Below are positions 1 through 6,635 of a DNA stretch of 37,640 nucleotides, piece after piece. A program made the translations under genes and the position numbers. The stretch's first letter is position 1, and each line of letters opens with the position of its first letter. This stretch comes from an uncultured Alistipes sp. (GTDB lineage Bacteria; Bacteroidota; Bacteroidia; Bacteroidales; Rikenellaceae). The notes below the pieces were generated by a model. That model had not been told where the DNA came from and made no database searches. It saw only the letters and a list, made by a program, of their open reading frames with translations. Location: assembly GCA_949288735.1 (NCBI GenBank), contig CASELE010000014.1, positions 1-37,640 on the forward strand, written 5' to 3'.

Positions 1-20
1 GGCTCCGCCTGTGCGGAGCC
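1..20. terminator. hairpin at window edge, possible terminator
   Basis: An 8-bp G+C-rich perfect stem (GGCTCCGC / GCGGAGCC) closes a 4-nt loop, followed on the + strand by a weak run of four T at about 33-36. It probably ends a gene lying left of the window; the left flank is not visible, so the orientation is unknown. Apart from this hairpin and the next one, bases 1-183 hold no gene I can support. Confidence 0.4.
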
Positions 21-109
21 GGCCTCTCGCCTTTTCCGAAGATGGAATGAGGGATCGGAAGCGGCAGGGGGAACCGCCTGCCCGGGCGGAAAGAGGGCAG
101 CGGACAGGC

Positions 110-156
110 CGGAAAGAGAAGGTCGCCCCGCCGGCAATGCTTCCGGCGGGGCGACC
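110..156 (-). terminator. intrinsic terminator of the barrel-protein operon
   Basis: A perfect 14-bp inverted repeat (121-134 with 143-156, 8-nt loop) lies 28 nt past the stop codon of the leftward barrel gene. Read on the minus strand it is followed by TTCTCTTT, a U-rich tail, so it fits a factor-independent terminator for the leftward operon. Confidence 0.7.
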
Positions 157-183
157 GCGCATGAGCGGACATGTCGCGAAGGG

Positions 184-1080
184 TCAGTGTCGCTTAGTGT
201 CCCAGAAATGGACCACCATACCGAGGCTGATATCGGCGATGTTGAGCCGGAAACGCATCTTCGAGGCGCGGCGCGACCCGATGAAGTTCCCCTCGGCGTC
301 GTGCTGACGGATGGAGTTGTACTGCAGGCCGCCCAGTCCGATGGAGACCGTGGCGCAGACGTTCGGGAAGATGTAGACCGCCATGCCCGGGTTGAAGTCG
401 ACGCTCAGCCGCACGTTGTCGCTGTGGGTCTCCTTGCTCGTGTCGCCCGAAGCGTTCACGAAGCGCCCGGAGCCGATCGTGGCCGAAACCTCCAGTTCGG
501 CGAAGAGGCCGAAACGGCCGCGTCGGTCGAGCCCCACATAGGAGCGGTGGAAGAGGCCGAACGAGTAGCTGTCGTTGTCGAGCGAGAGCCCCCCGAGGTC
601 GAACTGCACGTCGTTCTGCTCGCCCAGGTCGAGACTCGCATTGCCCAGGTTGCCGTCCATGTGCTGGTAGCCGAAACGGATGCCGAGGCAGCGGTTGTCG
701 CGGTAGAAGTAACCCAGATAGGGCCGCACGCTGGCTATCGTTCCGTCGAGATCGAGGCCGTCAAGTATCACCATGAATTCGGTATCTTCGCTCGAAAGCG
801 TACCGTACGAGGCGGTCAGTCCGCCGATGAGTTCGCCCCGGTAGGCGAAGCGGCCCCTGTTGATTTCGCGATCGATGCGACGCCGCATGGGAAGAAAGTG
901 CTGGCGAAGGGCCACTCCCTGTTCCGTCCGCTCGTCGGCCTCGGCCGTACGCGGCCGCTCCCTGAGCTCGGCGGCGGGTTGTTCCGTGGCCACGGGCCGG
1001 GTTTCCCCGTGCTCTGCGGCCTGCGCTCCGGCGAGCAGCAGCAGCCCCGCGCACGAAAGGAATATCCTCTTTTTCTTCAT
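184..1080 (-). CDS. outer-membrane beta-barrel protein, paralogue of its upstream neighbour
   Basis: The 298-residue product starts with a Sec signal peptide (KKK, hydrophobic core, cleavage likely after AGAQA). A charged stretch rich in Arg and Glu (about residues 25-70) follows, then alternating hydrophobic strands ending in a short aromatic segment (MVVHFWDTKRH), as in 8- to 12-stranded outer-membrane barrels. Its C-terminal 60 residues align with those of the gene at 1095-1892 (a PGMAVYIF / PGLVAFAT block, then SKMRFRLNI / SSMNFRINI), so the two are paralogues. The start is the ATG at 1080, which gives the signal peptide and leaves 14 nt to the upstream gene, so the pair is one operon. 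I recognise no enzyme motif. Barrel class is inferred from composition and strand pattern. Its position opposite a lipoprotein operon suggests an envelope accessory role. Confidence 0.75.
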   Translation of the reverse strand: MKKKRIFLSCAGLLLLAGAQAAEHGETRPVATEQPAAELRERPRTAEADERTEQGVALRQHFLPMRRRIDREINRGRFAYRGELIGGLTASYGTLSSEDTEFMVILDGLDLDGTIASVRPYLGYFYRDNRCLGIRFGYQHMDGNLGNASLDLGEQNDVQFDLGGLSLDNDSYSFGLFHRSYVGLDRRGRFGLFAELEVSATIGSGRFVNASGDTSKETHSDNVRLSVDFNPGMAVYIFPNVCATVSIGLGGLQYNSIRQHDAEGNFIGSRRASKMRFRLNIADISLGMVVHFWDTKRH

Positions 1081-1094
1081 CGCAGAGAGTTCGT

Positions 1095-1892
1095 TTAGAG
1101 GTAGAACGCCACACCGACGCCGACCGAGAAGATATTGATTCTGAAATTCATCGAGCTCGACCGCCGATGGCCCACGCGCACCTGGTTGTGCACCTGCTCG
1201 ACATCTGTATAGGTGATACCCATCACGCCCACGTTGACCTCGACGGCGACGTTGTTCGTGGCGAAGGCCACCAGTCCGGGCGAGATGCCGAGCGAAAGCG
1301 TGTAGCCCGTTTCGTAGGTTCCCTCGACGGGCTGCCCCGCAGCGAACTCCGATTGCGTGCCTCCGGCGCCGAGCTGCATCTCGTTGAAGAGGGCGAACCG
1401 TTTGCTCCGCCCCAGCGGAATGTACTGGCGCCACGAAAACGAGACCGTATAGTCGTGACGCACCGACTGGTAGTCGCTCACCGAGAGCTGCGTCCCCGAC
1501 TCGGCGTCGCCGAAGACCACCTGCGCGCGGTCGATGGCAAGATTGGTCCGCGAGTAGGAGGCTCTCACGCCGAGCGCCATGTTGCGATGCACAGCGTAGG
1601 CCAGCAGGGGGCTGACGCGGAACGTGTAGCCCTCGGATTCGACGCCTTCGATCACGAAGAGGTTGTAGCCTCCGTTCTCGTGGGCCGAATAGGAGGCATT
1701 GGCCCCGATGATCCACTGGCCCTTGGGTACGAAGACGTTGTCCCGGTCCGTGAGACCGCGCTGCGCACGGCGCTCGTTCACCGTGAGCGGCGCATGCCAC
1801 TCGTCGGCGGGAGGCTCCTGACCCCGGGCGACCGCCGCCGTGCCGAGAAGGCCGAGGCAGAGGAGCGCTCTGCATATCGCTTTGCTTATCAT
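1095..1892 (-). CDS. outer-membrane beta-barrel protein, first gene of the leftward operon
   Basis: The 265-residue product has a signal peptide (hydrophobic residues 8-20, cleavage near AVARGQ) and then repeated amphipathic strands, with the C-terminus FSVGVGVAFYL typical of a last barrel strand ending in an aromatic residue. The motif DNVFVPKGQWIIGANASYS after the leader resembles the first strand of Bacteroidales porin-family proteins. The ATG at 1892 was chosen because it begins the signal peptide; the open frame extends upstream but includes the promoter. It shares C-terminal homology with the next gene (14 nt apart), so a tandem duplication is likely. A promoter with -33 and -7 boxes lies at 1930-1960. 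Function beyond membrane location is not visible. Confidence 0.75.
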   Translation of the reverse strand: MISKAICRALLCLGLLGTAAVARGQEPPADEWHAPLTVNERRAQRGLTDRDNVFVPKGQWIIGANASYSAHENGGYNLFVIEGVESEGYTFRVSPLLAYAVHRNMALGVRASYSRTNLAIDRAQVVFGDAESGTQLSVSDYQSVRHDYTVSFSWRQYIPLGRSKRFALFNEMQLGAGGTQSEFAAGQPVEGTYETGYTLSLGISPGLVAFATNNVAVEVNVGVMGITYTDVEQVHNQVRVGHRRSSSMNFRINIFSVGVGVAFYL

Positions 1893-1929
1893 CGCTGTGG
1901 ATTTGTTCCTGTGGAGAACAATCGTCCGG

Positions 1930-1960
1930 CAAAGGTACGCATACGCCGGGGCTTTTCCAA
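1930..1960 (-). promoter_or_regulatory. Bacteroidetes promoter of the barrel-protein operon
   Basis: Read on the minus strand, a -33 box TTGG (1957-1960) is followed after 19 nt by TACCTTTG (1930-1937), matching TTTG-N19-21-TAnnTTTG. Predicted transcription begins near 1923, leaving about 30 nt of leader before the ATG at 1892. Confidence 0.75.
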
Positions 1961-1964
1961 CTAT

Positions 1965-2091
1965 TTCCACGGAGAGCCCCATTTTCATCACGAACGCCCC
2001 GTCCGACCGGCCGAACCGGCGGCGGACCCTCCCGCGTGCCGGCTGCGGGGCGGAGCGCCGGTTCGTGATGAAAAAGGCGCTGTTCGTTGAA
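1965..2091. repeat. inverted ~31-bp repeat abutting two divergent promoters
   Basis: The arm at 1965-1995 (minus strand) and the arm at 2061-2091 (plus strand) match at 26 of 31 positions, including a perfect 14-bp block GTTCGTGATGAAAA. Each arm ends 4 nt before the -33 box of its own promoter, so the element occupies the same place relative to both promoters. The 65 bp between the perfect cores are very G+C-rich, with a partial GCCCCG / CGGGGC inverted repeat, and contain no -7 box. The arrangement suggests a shared activator site. Confidence 0.75.
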
Positions 2092-2095
2092 TTTA

Positions 2096-2127
2096 TTTTC
2101 GTTATACGAAACGCCGCGCTATCTTTG
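2096..2127 (+). promoter_or_regulatory. promoter of the five-lipoprotein operon
   Basis: A -7 box TATCTTTG (2120-2127) lies 20 nt after a T-rich -33 box TTTT (2096-2099). The -33 box sits at exactly the same distance from the ~31-bp upstream element as in the divergent promoter. Transcription should start within a few bases of the GTG at 2132, so the first gene may be leaderless or may start at the TTG at 2156. Confidence 0.7.
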
Positions 2128-2131
2128 CAGT

Positions 2132-3967
2132 GTGAAAAAGAATCTGTTCCAATCGTTGAAGAGCCTTGCGGCGCTCCTCGTGCCGCTCGTCGCGGGGGGA
2201 TGTTCGCAGAGCGGGCCGACCGATCTCGCGGAGCCTGCCGGTTCCGCCGCCGGGACGGCGCGCATCGAGGCGACCGTACGCGCCACGCGCGGCGGAGCGA
2301 CCCGCACCGCACTCGAGGCCGACGGGCGCACCGTGCGCTGGAGCGCCGGGGACCGGATCGCCGTCTGGGCCTCCGACGGCAGCTCGACGGCACTCGACGC
2401 CGTACCCTTCGCACTGCACACCTTCGGCACGGAGTTCTCCGCGGCCGACTTCACGGCCACCATCGACCCGATGGCCGAAGGCTCCTACACCTACTACGCC
2501 CTCTACCCCCTGCCCGCCGGACACGACGGGACACAAGTATACTTCGACCTGCCGGCACGGCAGCGGGGACGCTACGACGCCTCGGCCGACCTGATGGCGG
2601 CCGCACCGGTCACGGGCGGCCCTCTCGGCGATGCGCACGATGCCCCCGAGTTCGTCTTCCGTCATCTGTGCCACGCCTTCCGCATCGAAGTCCCCGGAGG
2701 GCGCAACCTCTTCGGCCGTGCGGTGCGGCGTCTCGAGATCACCTTCCCGACCGAGGTGACGGGGCGGCTCTCGCTCGATGCCGCCGCTCCCGATGCCGTT
2801 CCCGTGCTGAGCGACGGCTCGCGCACGGTGGTTCTCGACTTCGGCGAATCGGGGCTCACCGACACGGCCGGCGACTACGCCTGGTTCTTCGTGGCCCCCG
2901 TCGCACTCGACGGCGAGGTCCTCTTCCGCGCCTACGACGGGGAGGGATACCAGGCCGCATCGCTCACCACGCACCTGAACAAGAGTCTCGAGGCGGGCCA
3001 CACCACCCCCGTGACCCTCACCCTGCCCGAAGCCCGGCCGCTCCACCGTTTCCTCTTCCGCGTGGAGGAGAACCGTCTCGGCGAGGAGCTCGGCACCCTT
3101 ACCCTTCGGTCCGACGAGCCCCTCTTCGCCACCCCCTTCGGAAACGAAGAGCGGCAGAGCGTTACCCTCGAGGCGGATGCCGACGGGCTCTTCCGCGCCG
3201 CCGTCTACGCCGACACCCACCCCGCAGCCGAGCTGCAGGGACTGAATCTTGCGGCCGACTTCGAATCGGAGAACGCTCTGCTCGCCGGCCGCACCCTCAC
3301 GCTGCCCGACGGAATCGCCGCAAGCGGCGACCACGAGGTGGCGGTTACGGTGCCCTATCTCTTCGAGGAGGATTTCAGCGGTCTGGCCCCTTCGTTCGAA
3401 TCTCATACCGAATACAAGGGTTCCGACGCCCTCGACCCCGACCCCATCGACCTGGGGGAGTACGGACTCGCCGGCTGGACGGGGGCCCGCGTCGGCGGCA
3501 GCGAGGGGCTCAACCTGCGCATCATGTCGCGCGTGGAAATGGGATTGGGGATCCCGAACCGCCGTCCCGGCCGTGTGGACAGCGCCCCCGTCTCGGGACT
3601 CAAGGAGGGGCGGTCGGTCCGCGTCCGCGTGCAGTTCGACTACGCCGGCGACCGCTACAACGGCGTGGGCGGAGCGAGCGGCAACCCGCTCATCTCGTTC
3701 GGCCATACGACCGCCACAGGAGCCATCGGCGTTGGCACGGAGGTCGAGAACGCCCTCTTCACCGACCGCGTCATTGGCATCGACGGTCACGACAACAACA
3801 CCGCCTTCTACGGCAATACGCCCCACACCGAGACGCAGGAGTTCGACGGCTGCACGGCACAGACCCGCCTGACGTGGCACATCACGAACAACCGCGGCGC
3901 ATCCTTCAGTGCCAACGGTAACTACTGGCTCTACATAGACAACATACGCGTCAGCATCGTACACTAA
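2132..3967 (+). CDS. fimbrillin-like surface lipoprotein
   Basis: The 611-residue product (if it starts at GTG 2132) has a lipoprotein signal peptide ending LVAGGC, with the acylated Cys at residue 24. Residues 35-300 fit the fimbrillin-like family: TRTALEADGRTVRWSAGDRI followed by a beta-rich region matches the conserved W-x-x-G-D-x-I block. The C-terminal part (from about residue 412, FEEDFSGLAPSFES) looks like a jelly-roll, carbohydrate-binding-like module. The upstream ATG at 2087 would put the promoter inside the gene and spoil the signal peptide. GTG 2132 gives a standard leader, and TTG 2156 would give a 16-residue leader with the same lipobox. It is the first of five lipoprotein genes, 12 nt from the next. 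A pilin-like or adhesin role is inferred from family only. Confidence 0.75.
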   Translation: MKKNLFQSLKSLAALLVPLVAGGCSQSGPTDLAEPAGSAAGTARIEATVRATRGGATRTALEADGRTVRWSAGDRIAVWASDGSSTALDAVPFALHTFGTEFSAADFTATIDPMAEGSYTYYALYPLPAGHDGTQVYFDLPARQRGRYDASADLMAAAPVTGGPLGDAHDAPEFVFRHLCHAFRIEVPGGRNLFGRAVRRLEITFPTEVTGRLSLDAAAPDAVPVLSDGSRTVVLDFGESGLTDTAGDYAWFFVAPVALDGEVLFRAYDGEGYQAASLTTHLNKSLEAGHTTPVTLTLPEARPLHRFLFRVEENRLGEELGTLTLRSDEPLFATPFGNEERQSVTLEADADGLFRAAVYADTHPAAELQGLNLAADFESENALLAGRTLTLPDGIAASGDHEVAVTVPYLFEEDFSGLAPSFESHTEYKGSDALDPDPIDLGEYGLAGWTGARVGGSEGLNLRIMSRVEMGLGIPNRRPGRVDSAPVSGLKEGRSVRVRVQFDYAGDRYNGVGGASGNPLISFGHTTATGAIGVGTEVENALFTDRVIGIDGHDNNTAFYGNTPHTETQEFDGCTAQTRLTWHITNNRGASFSANGNYWLYIDNIRVSIVH

Positions 3968-3979
3968 ACCGGACCCGTC

Positions 3980-4819
3980 ATGAAACGGCATATCACACCC
4001 CTGCTTCCGGCCGCCGCGCTTCTGCTCTGCATCGCGGGCTGCTCTTCCGACCCCGCACCGGTCGGACCGGACAATACCGCCGACGGCACGCCGACGGGCA
4101 ATGTCCGCATCGCCGCATCGCCCGCCGCCGCAGTCTCGGCCACCGTGCGGACCCGCACAGGCGAGACCGTCGAACTGCCCGACTCCCTCCTGCCCGCAGG
4201 CGGGGAGTTCGCCCTGCGCATCACGGGCATCGCCTCCGGCGCCGAAGAGGAGGGGACGCTTTACGACCGCAGCTGGGAAAGGCTCGCCGACTTCGACTCG
4301 CCGCAGATGCCGCGCGGCGACTACGAGGCCCTCGTCCTCTTCGGCGACAGTCTCGCCGAGGGGAGCGGCGCCGCCTGCTTCGCCGGCCGGGAACGCTTCA
4401 CCATCCTCGCACGCCGCACGCAGACGGTTAATGTCGCCGCCACGCTCCGCAACGCGGCCGTGCATCTTCGCTTCGGCGAATGGTTCACCCGCTACTACGC
4501 CGAAGCCGAGATGACGCTCCGCACCGAGACGGGCGCCACCTTCCGCTTCACGCCCGGCAGCGACGCGGAGAAGCTTATCTTCGTGCGCGCCGAAACGAAA
4601 CTCTATCTGGGCGGCCGCGCCGTAAAGGCGCAGAACGGCGCCGAGGTGCTCTTCGCCGAGACCGGCATCGGCACCACGGCGGCACGCACGCTGCATACCA
4701 TCGAGGTGGAGGCCGCCGGTGCGGGCGGCAGCGGTCTGGTCATCGAACTCGACGACACCTTCGCCCGCATCGACGGGGAGACGATCGAACTCAACCCCGA
4801 CGTCGCCTCCACCCTGTAA
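3980..4819 (+). CDS. DUF4493-like lipoprotein
   Basis: The 279-residue lipoprotein has its lipobox Cys at residue 21 (CIAGC). The body follows the DUF4493 pattern of Bacteroidales surface lipoproteins: a short Ig-like strand set, a segment reading MPRGDYEALVLFGDS, then CFAGRERFTILARRTQTVNV and a C-terminal sandwich (to DTFARIDGETIELN). The motif xGRERFxxxARxxxxVxV recurs in the gene at 6636-8780, so the two share this domain. There is no catalytic motif. It lies 12 nt after the fimbrillin-like gene and 21 nt before the next lipoprotein, clearly in one operon. The product is probably an outer-membrane-anchored structural or binding component; the family assignment is by pattern recognition, not by search. 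Confidence 0.7.
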   Translation: MKRHITPLLPAAALLLCIAGCSSDPAPVGPDNTADGTPTGNVRIAASPAAAVSATVRTRTGETVELPDSLLPAGGEFALRITGIASGAEEEGTLYDRSWERLADFDSPQMPRGDYEALVLFGDSLAEGSGAACFAGRERFTILARRTQTVNVAATLRNAAVHLRFGEWFTRYYAEAEMTLRTETGATFRFTPGSDAEKLIFVRAETKLYLGGRAVKAQNGAEVLFAETGIGTTAARTLHTIEVEAAGAGGSGLVIELDDTFARIDGETIELNPDVASTL

Positions 4820-4840
4820 CCAACGCGAAACCGGAAAACC

Positions 4841-6622
4841 ATGAAACAGCATCTGTATCGATCCGCCGGCACCCTTCTCGCCGCGACGCTCCTCCTCGCG
4901 GGGTGCAGCCGCGATCGTTTCCACTTCCCCGACCAGCCCGTCACCGACGTCCGGCCGGGATACATCGCCCTGACGGAACTCGCGGTGGGAGTCTCGGCCG
5001 ACCTCGAGACCCTCAGCAGCGGCTCCGGCGCGAACACGGCGCCCGCCACCCGCGCCACCGCGGAGGCCGACGGCACCTACCGCATCAGCGTCACGAACAG
5101 CGCGACGCAGGAGCGGATCTGGGAGGGCACCTACGCCGACCTCAAGGGGCTCGGCGCTCCCATCGAAGCGGCTCCGGGCCGCTACACCGTGCAGGCGGCC
5201 TCGGAGAGCGAACCGGCGGCCGTAGCATGGGAGACGCCCGCCTATGCCGGTCAGACGGAGTGTACGGTCGTATCGGAAGAGACGACCACGGTCACCGACC
5301 TCGTATGCACCCTCTCCAACATCAAGACGACGGTCGAGCTCTCGGCCGACCTCAAGGAGCTCTTCCGCACGGACGGCGACAATCCGCTGCAGACGGTCGT
5401 CTCGCTGGGCGAGGCCTCGAGCCTCTTCGTCCGCGACGAGACGCGGGCCGCCTACTTCGCCGCGCCCGAAGCGTCGAACACCCTTACCGTCAAGCTGACG
5501 GGCGACTACAACACCCGCGGCGAAGGCGAGGAGCCCCAGTACAAGCCCGTGACGATGACGCAGACCATTCCCGACGTGAAGGCGGGACAGTGGCGCCGCA
5601 TCGTCGTCGCCGTCGGCCATGCCGACGAGGGCAACGTGCAGATCGTCGTGACGGTCGAGACCTGGACCTACGACGAACAGATCGACGTGGACGTCATGTC
5701 GATGTACGCGGCCGGCGAGGAGGAGATTCCCGACTACGGCGAGGAGACGAGCGACCCCGACGGTCCGCAGACCTCGCTCGACGGCGGTCACGACATCGCC
5801 CTCCCCTTCCGCATCGGCGAGGAGCTCTTCGACTTCGATTTCGACCCGGTGCGCTGCAACGAACTTCTCGGCATCGTCTCCGCGCCGCGCGACGGCGCGA
5901 CCGTCACGGAGGCCTACTGCCGCATCGAATCGGAGAACGCCGACCTGCTCGCGGCCCTGGCCGCCGCCGGCTACGAGGAGGGAACCGTGCCCCTCTACCC
6001 GGCGCTCGGCCCCACGCAGTACGCCATAGCCCGCACCGACGCCGAGGGAGGCCTTGTCGTGAAGGTGAACGACGCCGGCATGTACGCCCTCTACGGCTAC
6101 GAGGGAAGCCACACGCTCCGCATCGTCGTAACCGACAGCGAAAACCGCCGTTCGGTCACGCCGCTCACCGTAGTGGTCGAACGGGGTACGACGCCCGCCT
6201 CGGGCCCCGCCATCGAGGGCCTCGACGGCTTCAATCTCGACATGCGTCACACCATCTCCCCGACATCTCCGATACCGGCCGCCCTGTCGGTCCGCTCGCA
6301 GACGGGCATCACCGAATTCGGCATCGAGATTCTGGGCGGCGAGGTGCTGCCCGACAACGAGCTGACAGGCATCGGTCTGGCTCCGAAGATGGACCTGCTC
6401 CACCCCGCCACCGAGGAGATGGCGGCCATGCTCCGTGAGTTCGGCTTCCTGCCCTCGGACGGCAGCAGTCTCGAGGGGGCGCGGGAGGTACGCTTCGATA
6501 TCACCGACTTCATTCCGGCCATGACCGCACTCGGCGGGACGGGTGACTGCGACTTCCGCATCACCGTGGGCGACGCTTCGGGCACCACGGTCAAGACGCT
6601 CATGTTCACCGTAGTACACTAA
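4841..6622 (+). CDS. DUF4493-like lipoprotein with C-terminal beta-sandwich extension
   Basis: The 593-residue product has a lipoprotein leader (LLLAGC, Cys 22). Residues 30-290 resemble DUF4493: YIALTELAVGVSADLET, then APGRYTVQAASESEPAAVAW, then the conserved P-x-Y-x-G (TPAYAGQTECTVV) and a V-x-L-x-C strand (VTDLVCTLSNIKTTVELS). The remaining ~300 residues form further Ig-like units: one around YALYGYEGSHTLRIVVTDSE, and a last one ending MFTVVH. No enzyme motifs are visible. It lies 21 nt downstream of its neighbour and 13 nt upstream of the next gene, without promoter or terminator between. It may be a stalk or anchor in a multi-lipoprotein surface assembly; that role is inference. Confidence 0.7.
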   Translation: MKQHLYRSAGTLLAATLLLAGCSRDRFHFPDQPVTDVRPGYIALTELAVGVSADLETLSSGSGANTAPATRATAEADGTYRISVTNSATQERIWEGTYADLKGLGAPIEAAPGRYTVQAASESEPAAVAWETPAYAGQTECTVVSEETTTVTDLVCTLSNIKTTVELSADLKELFRTDGDNPLQTVVSLGEASSLFVRDETRAAYFAAPEASNTLTVKLTGDYNTRGEGEEPQYKPVTMTQTIPDVKAGQWRRIVVAVGHADEGNVQIVVTVETWTYDEQIDVDVMSMYAAGEEEIPDYGEETSDPDGPQTSLDGGHDIALPFRIGEELFDFDFDPVRCNELLGIVSAPRDGATVTEAYCRIESENADLLAALAAAGYEEGTVPLYPALGPTQYAIARTDAEGGLVVKVNDAGMYALYGYEGSHTLRIVVTDSENRRSVTPLTVVVERGTTPASGPAIEGLDGFNLDMRHTISPTSPIPAALSVRSQTGITEFGIEILGGEVLPDNELTGIGLAPKMDLLHPATEEMAAMLREFGFLPSDGSSLEGAREVRFDITDFIPAMTALGGTGDCDFRITVGDASGTTVKTLMFTVVH

Positions 6623-6635
6623 TACAGTCAGCTCC

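Noticed and set aside
1965..2091. Inverted repeat as an invertible DNA segment (phase-variable promoter)
   Set aside because: Inverting the DNA between the arms would move no -7/-33 promoter, since both lie outside the arms, and no recombinase gene is in the window. A shared operator explains the position better, though long reads could test inversion.
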